Source: SAR202 cluster bacterium
Lineage (GTDB): Bacteria > Chloroflexota > Dehalococcoidia > Lucifugimonadales > UBA3495
Direction: 5' to 3'
DNA length: 7,772 nt
Assembly: GCA_009392095.1 (NCBI GenBank)
Contig: VFHF01000089.1
Span: 1-7,772, forward strand
Part shown: positions 1-6,261 of the stretch, piece by piece
Position numbering within the stretch: the first letter of the stretch is position 1
Layout of the letters: every line of letters begins with the position of its first letter
Position numbers and translations under genes: made by a program
The notes under the pieces: generated by a model
What the model saw: only the letters and a program-made list of their open reading frames with translations
Databases searched by the model: none
What the model was told of the DNA's origin: nothing

Positions 1-30
1 CAGTCGTTCGATTTCCCCCGTCTTCGCATA

Positions 31-113
31 TGTCACCCTGAGTGAAGCGAATGGTCTGCCAAAGTCCTGGTTGGTAGATTCTACGTAGGCCTACCGCGCT
101 CCTCAGAATGACA
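31..113. repeat. Palindromic intergenic repeat with TGTCAYYCTGAG inverted ends
   Basis: The left end reads TGTCACCCTGAG (31-42) and the right end CTCAGAATGACA (102-113), an inverted copy with two mismatches. Inside lie further short inverted repeats: a perfect 10-base palindrome GTAGGCCTAC at 85-94, and GGTAG (73-77) facing CTACC (91-95). The left half also contains GAGTGAAGCGAA, which resembles the 'CCTGAGCGAAGCGAA' type of dispersed repeat common in intergenic DNA of many environmental bacteria, including Chloroflexota. It encodes nothing visible and sits just downstream of the GGT-family gene, so a folded copy could act as a 3' transcript structure. Mobility as a MITE is possible, but no target duplication can be seen. 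The structure is seen directly; the family assignment is from memory. Confidence 0.6.
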
Positions 114-141
114 TTTTTGCGGCGGGTTCTCCACATATGAA

Positions 142-1902
142 TCAATACCCCACCGCATACGCCTCGCAACGGGGGTCGGCGCCGCCCTGCAGCACCTTGG
201 TCTCCGGGTTGCGGGTGATGGCGCAGTACAGGGACGAGCCTTCCCACCAATCAGGGTACCGCTCGATGATGTGGCCCTTCTGTCGCAGAGACTCCGTCGC
301 ATCTTCGGAGATCCGGCCTTCCAGCCGAAGCATCGCTGGCTCGTATTTAGACGGCCAGTTAGACCCTGGGAAATTGTAACTGTAGAACCGGGGTTCCTCC
401 ACGGCCTCCTGGGGGTCGCGCCCGAACTCCAGCATGTTCAACAGGAGCTGCAGCGTTCCTTGGGGGATATGGTCACCGCCGTGGGCGCCGAGGGCGATGA
501 CCGGCTCGCCGTCCCGCAGTACCAACGCCGGAGCAGGTGTGAGCCTGGGCCGCTTGCCGCCCGCCACCGAGGCTGGGGCGGAATCATCAACTTTTGACTG
601 AGAGCCGCGCATAGAGAAGGCCAGACCCGTGCCTGGGATCACCGGCCCGCCGTTCTTGGTGCCCTCGCTGGGGGTGCTGGAGAAGATGTTGCCATCCCGG
701 TCGATAACCGCGAAATAAGACGTGCCCCCGCCGGTGGCCCCGGCAGTGGCAACAGGGGCCGGGGCATCCTTGGGAGACTGGGGACCGCCGTTCAAAGTAG
801 CTTTGCGGTTGCGGGGGTCTCCCGCCGGAGGCGTTCCCGGCCAGGCCACATCGGGGTCGATGAGACCGCGGCGATGGACCAGGTATTCTTCCGACAGCAG
901 CTCTTTGATCGGCACATCCACGAATTTAGGGTCGCCGACATACTGTTCCCGGTCGGCAAAGGCTAGGTTCAGCGCCTGGCTCACGGTATGGATGTACTCT
1001 GGTGAGTTATGGCCCATCGACGCCAGGTCAAAACCCTCCAGAATCTTGAGGGCTTGCGGGAAGGTCGGCCCCTGGCCCCAAGGCCCGGTGCTGTAGACGT
1101 CATAGCCGCGGTAGTTAACCGTTACCGGAGTGCCAACGCTTACGTGATAACTAGCTAGGTCATCCGCGGTCAATAGTCCGCCCATTTCCTGGTTGAAGGC
1201 TACGATCTTGCGCGCAAGTTCACCAGTATAGATGTCGTCCCTGGCTGCCTGCATAGCAGCTTCCCGGCCCTTGCCCTTGTTGGAGTTCTCTATCTCCGCC
1301 AACTTGGCCAGCGTCGCCGACAAGTCCTTTTGATAGAACATCTCGCCCTGCTTGGGCGGACTTCCGTTGGGCATGAAGATCTCAGCCGTTGATGGGTGGG
1401 CGTTGTAGGCGTCGTAGGCGGTGACGAACCGGCCGGCCAAGTAGCGGAACATCGGGAACCCGTTCCCGGCCAGGTCAATGGCTGCGGACGCCACCTCGCC
1501 AAAGGTCATGGTGCCGAACTGGGATAGGGCCGTGATCCACGCGTCGGCGGCCCCCGGTGTCAGGGAGTTCATCACGCCGGGCGTCAGCTTGCCGCCGTGG
1601 TTCTTCTTGAAATAATCCACCGATGCAGCCTGAGGCCAGACCCCTAGGCCGTCAATCTCGACCACTTCCTTACGGTCGGCCAGGTACATGACCGTAGGCG
1701 CAACCCCCAAAAAACTGCAATCATCGACATGGACCACGTTCAATGCCAGGCCCACAGCCACTCCGGCATCGATGGCGTTGCCACCCTTCCTTAGCACATC
1801 CAGACCGGCCATGGCAGCGGCGGGGTGGCTGGCAACAACCATGCCGTTGACGCCCTGCATCAGCGGGCGAAAGCTTGTCATCGTACTTCCTGGAACGGGC
1901 AT
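142..1902 (-). CDS. Gamma-glutamyltransferase family protein (YwrD-like, Ntn-hydrolase)
   Basis: A 586-residue member of the GGT/Ntn-hydrolase family, which is made as one chain and self-cleaves before a catalytic threonine. The N-terminal half shows the family start (GMVVASHPAAAMAGLDVLRKGGNAIDA, about residues 20-46). The predicted nucleophile is Thr394 in GGGTSYFAVIDRDGN, giving a large subunit of about 393 and a small subunit of about 193 residues. Small-subunit motifs follow: PGTGLAFSMRG (423-433), KRPRLTPAPALV (450-461), and GAHGGDHIPQGTLQ (472-485). Length is normal. The Arg that binds the glutamate carboxylate in E. coli and human GGT (motif FREMAP/AREVAP) aligns with Leu86 in DGLGVWP, and the NNQMDD motif is replaced by SMRGSQ. 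It therefore belongs to the divergent 'RG/GGD.QPQG' branch that includes YwrD and acylase-like members, and the natural substrate is uncertain. There is no signal peptide, so it is probably cytoplasmic. The Met1 start is supported by a GGAGGA site 8 bases upstream; Met8 and Met15 are alternatives. An aminotransferase remnant lies upstream on the same strand. Confidence 0.93.
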   Translation of the reverse strand: MPVPGSTMTSFRPLMQGVNGMVVASHPAAAMAGLDVLRKGGNAIDAGVAVGLALNVVHVDDCSFLGVAPTVMYLADRKEVVEIDGLGVWPQAASVDYFKKNHGGKLTPGVMNSLTPGAADAWITALSQFGTMTFGEVASAAIDLAGNGFPMFRYLAGRFVTAYDAYNAHPSTAEIFMPNGSPPKQGEMFYQKDLSATLAKLAEIENSNKGKGREAAMQAARDDIYTGELARKIVAFNQEMGGLLTADDLASYHVSVGTPVTVNYRGYDVYSTGPWGQGPTFPQALKILEGFDLASMGHNSPEYIHTVSQALNLAFADREQYVGDPKFVDVPIKELLSEEYLVHRRGLIDPDVAWPGTPPAGDPRNRKATLNGGPQSPKDAPAPVATAGATGGGTSYFAVIDRDGNIFSSTPSEGTKNGGPVIPGTGLAFSMRGSQSKVDDSAPASVAGGKRPRLTPAPALVLRDGEPVIALGAHGGDHIPQGTLQLLLNMLEFGRDPQEAVEEPRFYSYNFPGSNWPSKYEPAMLRLEGRISEDATESLRQKGHIIERYPDWWEGSSLYCAITRNPETKVLQGGADPRCEAYAVGY

Positions 1903-1910
1903 TTTTGAAG

Positions 1911-1916
1911 TCCTCC
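1911..1916 (-). promoter_or_regulatory. Ribosome-binding site of the GGT-family gene
   Basis: On the minus strand this reads GGAGGA, 8 bases before the ATG at 1902. It decides between three in-frame ATG codons (residues 1, 8 and 15) in favour of the first. Confidence 0.7.
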
Positions 1917-1940
1917 AATAATTGATCGCCGAAGTAGATA

Positions 1941-2238
1941 TTAGACCTCTCGGGCTGTTTGGTCGATAAAGCTACGGGCAAATTCCCAGAATCGGTGTAC
2001 ATCGGTGAAGTTGGACGCCAAACCCATGGAAATTCGAACAGCGCCGGCGCTCTTGCCGTACCGGTCTTCCAACACGCTCAAGAACTGCTCAAAGGACATG
2101 CGGCAGATCGTCCAACTTCCGTGCCGACTCGAACACCGGATTCACTTTCAAAAAGGCTTGATAGGCGCGTTCCAGGTTATCAGTTCCTACGGCCATTTCA
2201 GCTCGGATTACAGGATGGGTTGAATAAGGGGCATTCTA
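1941..2238 (-). pseudogene. C-terminal remnant of a class V (PLP-dependent) aminotransferase
   Basis: Minus-strand translation from about 2141 down to the TAA at 1941 gives MSFEQFLSVLEDRYGKSAGA followed by VRISMGLASNFTDVHRFWEF and a short tail. The block GAVRISMGLASNFTDVHRF is the C-terminal signature of class V aminotransferases of the cysteine-desulfurase/MOCO-sulfurase-like type (compare G.(L/V)R(I/V)S.G..(S/N)NF.DV.RF). That frame is closed by a TGA at 2142-2144. The preceding protein continues in another frame (AEMAVGTDNLERAYQAFLKV and on to RKLDDLP), which runs into its own TGA at 2089-2091, so the frames must be joined by a frameshift near 2095-2102. A second shift near 2215-2220 would link it to a short NPSCNP stretch, perhaps the eroded CFCNPG region. 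The PLP-lysine domain, about 300 residues, is missing, and nothing recognisable continues beyond 2238. The remnant ends 38 bases upstream of the GGT-family gene in the same orientation, suggesting a former two-gene operon. A sequencing or assembly indel could mimic one frameshift but not the loss of the N-terminal domain. Confidence 0.65.
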
Positions 2239-2361
2239 GCAAAATACACCAGGCCACAGGAGGCAGCTCTGATCCAGGTTCAAAACGGCATGATTTTTAG
2301 ATTTGGTTTCGTTCTCGACTGAGAGTAAACTTAAACCACCGCCGCAGGCGGACAAAACCTC
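2239..2361. other. Intergenic region upstream of the LLM monooxygenase gene
   Basis: This lies between the aminotransferase remnant (minus strand) and the plus-strand monooxygenase gene, so any plus-strand promoter should be here. No convincing -35/-10 pair stands out. A short hairpin CCGCC-gca-GGCGG (2339-2351) sits 10 bases before the SD sequence GGAGG (2362-2366) and could influence translation. No coding signal is seen. Confidence 0.35.
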
Positions 2362-2375
2362 GGAGGAAAACACGC

Positions 2376-3545
2376 ATGGATACGCCCAAACGTATGAAAT
2401 TCGGTTCTTTCTTGGGCCCGTTCCACCGGGTCGGAGAAAACCCAACTCTGGCCATAGACCGCGACCTAGAATTGATCGACTGGATGGACAGCCTGGGCTT
2501 CGACGAAGTCTGGGTCGGCGAGCACCACTCGGCCGGCTGGGAGATCATCGCCTCGCCCGAGGTGTTCATCGCCGCCGCCGCCCAACGGACCCGCTACATC
2601 AAACTGGGTACCGGCGTCATTAGCCTGCCCTACCACCACCCGCTCATGGTCGCCGACCGGATGGTCCAGCTCGACCACATGACCCACGGACGGGTGCTCT
2701 TTGGGGTCGGGCCGGGCGCCTTGCCTGGTGACGCCTACATGATGGGCATCTCCCACGAGACCCAGCGGGACCGGATGGACGAGTCGCTAGGGATAATCAT
2801 GCGGCTATTCACTGAGACCGAACCCATCACTTACAAGAGCGATTGGTTCGAGCTAAACGAGGGCCTGCTCCAGTTGCGTCCCTTCCAACAGCCTTACATG
2901 CCCATCGCCGTGGCCTCGGTGCAGACGCCTGCGGGAGTAACTTTGGCCGGCAAATACGGCGCGGCAGTGCTGACCATCACCGTGCCTCGGGACCCGTCAG
3001 AAGGCCCGTCTGACCTTAAAGGCCTCTGGGCAATCGGCGAGGAATCGGCGGCGGAGCACGGACAGCAAATGAACCGCCACGACTGGAGACTGGTCCTGCC
3101 CGTTCATCTAGCCGAGACGCGGAAAGAAGCTCTGGACGACGTGCGCATGGGCTCTGCCCAGTACCTCCGTGAATATTCAGAAGGGACCAACGGCCGTAAG
3201 GCAGTCTTCGACGGCCCCATGGACAAGGTGGTCGACAACATGGCCGAGGCCGGCTCATGGATCGTCGGCACGCCCGACGACTGCATCGAAGCCATCAGCC
3301 GGCTGCAGGAACAAAGCGGCGGGTTCGGCGGGTTCCTAGTCCAGACCGTGGACTGGGCGCCCAGGGAGAAGATGCTGCGCAGCTACGAACTGATGGCCCG
3401 CTACGTCATGCCCCAGTTCCAAGGCACCGTCGCCAGCACGATAGCCTCCAACCAATGGGCGGCCGAACGGAAAGACACCCTGGTGGCCGGCCGCACGCGG
3501 GCCCTTGACCGGGCCAAGCAGGTCTACGCCGACCGGCAGGGTTAG
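2376..3545 (+). CDS. LLM class flavin-dependent monooxygenase (luciferase family)
   Basis: A 389-residue TIM-barrel oxidoreductase of the bacterial luciferase-like monooxygenase superfamily. Members use reduced FMN (usually from a partner reductase) or F420 to oxygenate or reduce small organic substrates in the cytoplasm. Seen in the sequence: an N-terminal strand MKFGSFLGPFH (7-17), the GFDEVWVGEHHSAGW block (41-55) with the luciferase-type EHH at 49-51, RTRYIKLGTGVISLPYHHPL (71-90), DRMVQLDHMTHGRVLFGVGPG (94-114), and a substrate/flavin-side segment PYMPIAVASVQTPAG (173-187). The EHH motif and the domain order fit the limonene-monooxygenase/luciferase-alpha branch better than the Mer branch, so FMNH2 plus O2 chemistry is more likely than F420; this is inference. 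The C-terminus after about 350 (VASTIASNQWAAERKDTLVA) is an extension typical of longer members. The start is supported by GGAGG 9 bases upstream; Met7 is an in-frame alternative. A terminator follows the stop by 17 bases, then the CMD-like gene. No flavin reductase gene is in the window. Confidence 0.93.
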   Translation: MDTPKRMKFGSFLGPFHRVGENPTLAIDRDLELIDWMDSLGFDEVWVGEHHSAGWEIIASPEVFIAAAAQRTRYIKLGTGVISLPYHHPLMVADRMVQLDHMTHGRVLFGVGPGALPGDAYMMGISHETQRDRMDESLGIIMRLFTETEPITYKSDWFELNEGLLQLRPFQQPYMPIAVASVQTPAGVTLAGKYGAAVLTITVPRDPSEGPSDLKGLWAIGEESAAEHGQQMNRHDWRLVLPVHLAETRKEALDDVRMGSAQYLREYSEGTNGRKAVFDGPMDKVVDNMAEAGSWIVGTPDDCIEAISRLQEQSGGFGGFLVQTVDWAPREKMLRSYELMARYVMPQFQGTVASTIASNQWAAERKDTLVAGRTRALDRAKQVYADRQG

Positions 3546-3562
3546 GTAAAAACCAGACTAGA

Positions 3563-3595
3563 AGAGGGCCCTCAACAATGGGCCCTCTATTTTTT
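3563..3595 (+). terminator. Intrinsic terminator between the monooxygenase and CMD-like genes
   Basis: A perfect 9-bp stem (AGAGGGCCC 3563-3571, GGGCCCTCT 3580-3588) with an 8-base loop and a six-T run at 3590-3595. It starts 17 bases after the monooxygenase stop codon. The T-run is followed at once by the ribosome-binding site of the next gene, so any transcription of that gene from upstream must read through this structure. Confidence 0.85.
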
Positions 3596-3600
3596 GGAGG
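3596..3600 (+). promoter_or_regulatory. Ribosome-binding site of the CMD-like gene
   Basis: GGAGG, 5 bases before the ATG at 3606. It fixes the start at 3606; the upstream in-frame TTG at 3594 would lie inside the T-run and include the SD itself, so it is not credible. Confidence 0.8.
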
Positions 3601-3605
3601 AACAG

Positions 3606-4016
3606 ATGCCCGTAGATAAAGAGGCGGAACTAGCCCGAGTGACCAACCTGAGAGGATTCCGCTATGGGCTCCACGATTTCCTAGCGGAGGTTGACCCCGA
3701 CTTCCTGAAGGCGGTCAACGACACCGTTGAAACCCAGTACATCAATACCCAGATACTGGACCGCAAGACCAAGGAAATATCCATCATCGTGGCCTGCATA
3801 TCTCAGGTCGACATGGCGTCGCACCTACAGATCCATATGCACGCCGCGGTCCAGGCCGGCGCGACCGCGGAAGAAATTCTAGCGGTTATCAACCTGGTAG
3901 GCGATTGGATCGGCCACGTAGCCCGTATCAGGGCCCTCGAAGCCTGGCGAATCTACTTCCGGCCTGACCTACCAACCATCGACCGAGTGATTGAGCTAAG
4001 GGACACAGCGAAATAA
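3606..4016 (+). CDS. Carboxymuconolactone decarboxylase (CMD/AhpD-like) family protein
   Basis: A 136-residue, all-helical protein of the CMD family. Diagnostic segments are LDRKTKEISIIVACISQVDM (51-70, matching the family's 'L.RKT+ELI.la....' helix) and HMHAAVQAGATAEEILAVIN (77-96, the conserved AGAT.EEI block). Known members include gamma-carboxymuconolactone decarboxylase (PcaC) and AhpD-type thiol peroxidases. The CxxC of AhpD-type proteins aligns with M70-A-S-H73, so peroxidase activity is unlikely; His73 and His77 remain. Cys64 is the only cysteine and is out of register. A decarboxylase, isomerase or ring-fission role next to the monooxygenase is conceivable, but the substrate cannot be read. 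No signal peptide or membrane segment is seen. It follows the monooxygenase gene by 60 bases in the same direction, separated by a terminator, and is followed by a hairpin at 4057-4079. Confidence 0.85.
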   Translation: MPVDKEAELARVTNLRGFRYGLHDFLAEVDPDFLKAVNDTVETQYINTQILDRKTKEISIIVACISQVDMASHLQIHMHAAVQAGATAEEILAVINLVGDWIGHVARIRALEAWRIYFRPDLPTIDRVIELRDTAK

Positions 4017-4056
4017 CACTCCATGAACGCCCGGCACCCTGGCGCGACAAAACGTA

Positions 4057-4079
4057 AGGGCGGGTTTCTAACCCGCCCT
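4057..4079 (+). terminator. Hairpin downstream of the CMD-like gene
   Basis: A 10-bp stem (AGGGCGGGTT 4057-4066, AACCCGCCCT 4070-4079) with a 3-base TCT loop, 40 bases after the CMD-like stop codon. The plus-strand side lacks a T-run (GTCTAGCG follows). On the minus strand the hairpin is followed by TACGTTTTG, so it may also back up termination of the convergent amidohydrolase transcript. Confidence 0.55.
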
Positions 4080-4155
4080 GTCTAGCGTGAAAGAAACCCT
4101 ATTCCGGGACCGTGAATCTCGTAATATCACGGCTTCGATAAGCACCATCGCGAGC

Positions 4156-4180
4156 AAAAAGGGCAGGTTAGAACCTGCCC
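4156..4180 (-). terminator. Intrinsic terminator of the amidohydrolase gene
   Basis: An inverted repeat (GGGCAGGTT 4161-4169, AACCTGCCC 4172-4180), followed on the minus strand by five T residues (4160-4156). The innermost pairs cannot form, because the loop would be too small, leaving an effective stem of about 8 bp. It lies 29 bases beyond the amidohydrolase stop codon. Its GGTT/AACC core resembles the hairpin at 4057-4079. Confidence 0.75.
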
Positions 4181-4209
4181 CCGCGCATTCATTTGACGCT
4201 GGCCGAGGG

Positions 4210-5169
4210 CTAGATACCCAGCAACTTTTCCACGTTCTTGAACAAGATCGCCTCTTTCTCATCTTGGGTCAGGCTCTCCAGGCTCAGGACCCAGGCCACC
4301 GGCCAATCGATTGCCATGTCGAAGGGCCAGTCGGTGCCGAAGACAACTTTATCGATGCCCACGCTGTCGATGAGATAACGCAACGCCGGTTCGCTGTGGG
4401 TTAGGCAGTCGTAGTAGAACTTGTCCAGGTAGGTGCTGGGAGGCTTCTGGATGTTGACCCTAGCCTCCTGCCTAACTTCCCAGCCCCGGTCCATGCGGCC
4501 GATGCCGTAGCAGGTATAACCACCGCCGTGGCACAGGCAAATCTTGAGGTCAGGACAGGCGTCCATCACCCCACCGAAGACCATGGATGCGAAAGTCACC
4601 GCACGGTCTGCCGGGTTGCCCACAGTGTTGGGCAGATGGTACTTGTTGATACGGTGGTTCACCACGGTCTCCCCACCCTGATGCACCAGAATCACCGCGC
4701 CAATGCTCTCAACGGATTTCCAAAAGGGGAGGAATTTCTTCTCGTCAAAGGTCTGGCCGTTCACGTTGTCGCCGATCATGGCGCCTTTCAGCCCCAGCTT
4801 CATGCCCCGTTCAAGCTCTTTGATGGACGCCTTGATGTCCTGCATGGGCAGTGTGGAGAACCCGGAGAACCGGTCCGGGCGGTCTTTGACCAGCTCCGCC
4901 ACATAATCGTTGCACTCCTCGGCCATCTTCGACACCGTCTTGGGGTCGCCTTCATAGTTGTAGAAATAGGCGTTGGTGGACAGTACCTGAACATCCACAC
5001 CCAACGAATTCATGTCGGCCAAGCGTTCTTCCGGCGTCCAATAGGTCTTGGGATTGTTCCGGTGGATGTTCATAGCGTCGGGCGGCATACCATGCCAGGC
5101 TTCGCCCCGGCCGCTGGCCTCGACGAATCCAACCGGAGTGATGTGCGCGTGAATGTCGATGGTCCGCAT
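4210..5169 (-). CDS. Amidohydrolase family protein (Amidohydro_2, ACMSD-like)
   Basis: A 319-residue metal-dependent TIM-barrel hydrolase or decarboxylase of the ACMSD-like amidohydrolase family. Predicted metal ligands are all present: the HxH pair His7/His9 in IDIHAHITP, His163 in LVHQGGE, His214 in CLCHGGGY, and Asp280 in VFGTDWPFDM. The linking segments are also typical: EERLADMNSLGVDVQVLSTN (47-66), DRFSGFSTLPMQD (99-111), and a C-terminal EAILFKNVEKLLGI (306-319), which matches the family ending 'I....NA..LL'. Characterised relatives decarboxylate aromatic or semialdehyde acids (ACMSD, gamma-resorcylate decarboxylase, OMPDC) using Zn or Mn. Which substrate applies here is unknown. Length is normal, with no signal peptide. 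The start is supported by AAGGAG at 5176-5181, 6 bases upstream. It is transcribed divergently from the LLM oxidoreductase at 5269 and ends at a clear terminator, so it is probably a single-gene transcript. Confidence 0.93.
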   Translation of the reverse strand: MRTIDIHAHITPVGFVEASGRGEAWHGMPPDAMNIHRNNPKTYWTPEERLADMNSLGVDVQVLSTNAYFYNYEGDPKTVSKMAEECNDYVAELVKDRPDRFSGFSTLPMQDIKASIKELERGMKLGLKGAMIGDNVNGQTFDEKKFLPFWKSVESIGAVILVHQGGETVVNHRINKYHLPNTVGNPADRAVTFASMVFGGVMDACPDLKICLCHGGGYTCYGIGRMDRGWEVRQEARVNIQKPPSTYLDKFYYDCLTHSEPALRYLIDSVGIDKVVFGTDWPFDMAIDWPVAWVLSLESLTQDEKEAILFKNVEKLLGI

Positions 5170-5268
5170 GGGTAGCTCCTTGACGCCGGATCCCAGTATT
5201 GTGCGACGATGTTCTAGCAGTGAACCCCAGCCCGCAGGCCATAATAGACTGGCGGAGAGAATCGAGCA
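5170..5268. promoter_or_regulatory. Divergent promoter region, amidohydrolase / LLM oxidoreductase
   Basis: These 99 bases separate two genes that are transcribed away from each other, so both promoters and any shared operator should be here. On the plus side CATAAT (5240-5245) is a fair -10 candidate, about 24 bases before the ATG at 5269, but its -35 partner is weak. On the minus side the SD AAGGAG (5176-5181) is clear, while the promoter elements are not. No strong palindromic operator was seen. Confidence 0.4.
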
Positions 5269-6261
5269 ATGGCAATTAAAGTAGACATCAGGGTGCCCGT
5301 AGGATTGCCCGTGGTAGAAACCGCCGGATATATCGCCGAATGCGAAGCCGCCGGGTTTTCAGGAGTGGGGGTCCACGACCACCAACACAGTGGCCGGGAC
5401 GTTTACCTAACGCTGGCGCTGGCCGCCCAACGCACCTCCAAGATGACACTCTACCCGGCCACCACCAACCCGGTGACCCGGCATCCAGGGGTACTGGCGT
5501 CCCTGGCCCATACCCTGGAGGAAATCGCACCTGGCCGGGCCCGGTTGACGGTGGGGCCTGGTTACCTGGCCGTGGGTAACATCGGACGTCCCAGGGCGTC
5601 TCTCGAGACAATGCGCCAGGCCATCTTGGACATAAGGCGGCTACTTCGTGGAGAGACCGTGGTCTTCAATGGCACAGAAACCAAACTTCGAAATATCAGT
5701 GACACACCCACTCCGATCTTCATGACCGCGGCGGGCCCACGGATGGTTGAGCTGGCCGGAGAGGTCGCCGACGGCGCGCTGATGCTGGTAGGTCTCCACC
5801 CCGAAATGGTGGCGGCGGCACAGCGCAGGCTGCAAGTCGGGGCTGAACGCGGCAAACGGGACTTGGACAATTTCCAGACCATCCACATCACGCCCACAAC
5901 CATCGACGAAGACGGCGCAGCGGCCAAACGCTGGCCCCAGCTATGGTTCCGGTCGGATCAGCCCTACCTGAAATATCCCAGCGATTCCAACCTTTTCTGG
6001 TTGCGGGAAGCGGGCATACACCTGGCCGACGATTTCGTACCGGAGCACATCTCCGACAGCCAAGCGGACGCCATCTGCGACGCCTTCGGTCTATTCGGCA
6101 CGCCCCAAGAATGCCTCGAACGCCTGCGGAGGGCGGAGACCGAGTCAGGGGTCGAGCAGGTGTTCATCTTCCCCACTCACACCCAAGACGGTGGATATGA
6201 TATGCCCCGTGCCGAGGTTGAGGCGTTCAGGGACGTTATTATCCCAGGGCAAATTTCTTAG
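5269..6261 (+). CDS. LLM class F420-dependent oxidoreductase (Mer-like)
   Basis: A 330-residue TIM-barrel oxidoreductase from the branch of the luciferase-like superfamily that includes 5,10-methylenetetrahydromethanopterin reductase (Mer) and F420-dependent dehydrogenases. Seen: an N-terminal strand and helix (VDIRVPVGLPVVETAGYIAECEAAGF, 5-30), TLYPATTNPVTRHPGVLA (60-77, the TNP..RHP motif of the Mer-like branch), GRARLTVGPGYLAV (89-102, standing where family members have 'GR..lG.G'), RQAILDIRRLLRGETVVFNG (116-135), and the strongly conserved AAGPRMVELAGEVADGALML (154-173). The F420 preference is inferred from the motif pattern; some relatives use FMN. Sequence and length differ clearly from the 389-residue monooxygenase in this window, so the two are not recent duplicates. 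The start has a weak GGAG at 5254-5257, 11 bases upstream. A role in the same pathway as the divergent amidohydrolase is suggested only by the shared intergenic region. Confidence 0.9.
   Translation: MAIKVDIRVPVGLPVVETAGYIAECEAAGFSGVGVHDHQHSGRDVYLTLALAAQRTSKMTLYPATTNPVTRHPGVLASLAHTLEEIAPGRARLTVGPGYLAVGNIGRPRASLETMRQAILDIRRLLRGETVVFNGTETKLRNISDTPTPIFMTAAGPRMVELAGEVADGALMLVGLHPEMVAAAQRRLQVGAERGKRDLDNFQTIHITPTTIDEDGAAAKRWPQLWFRSDQPYLKYPSDSNLFWLREAGIHLADDFVPEHISDSQADAICDAFGLFGTPQECLERLRRAETESGVEQVFIFPTHTQDGGYDMPRAEVEAFRDVIIPGQIS

Noticed and set aside
137..379. 80-residue plus-strand open frame beside the left repeat
   Set aside because: It is antisense to the conserved C-terminus of the GGT-family protein and has no recognisable domain.
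2236..2569. Short minus-strand open frames of 69 and 90 residues
   Set aside because: They overlap the start of the LLM monooxygenase, show no family similarity and lack an RBS. They also do not continue the aminotransferase remnant.
3594..3605. TTG start 12 bases upstream of the CMD-like ATG
   Set aside because: It would place the start inside the terminator T-run and code through the SD sequence. The ATG at 3606 has a well-spaced GGAGG.
4528..5175. 215-residue open frame on the plus strand
   Set aside because: It lies wholly opposite the amidohydrolase gene, whose motifs and SD are clear. The translated product has no recognisable domain and follows from codon bias of the opposite strand.
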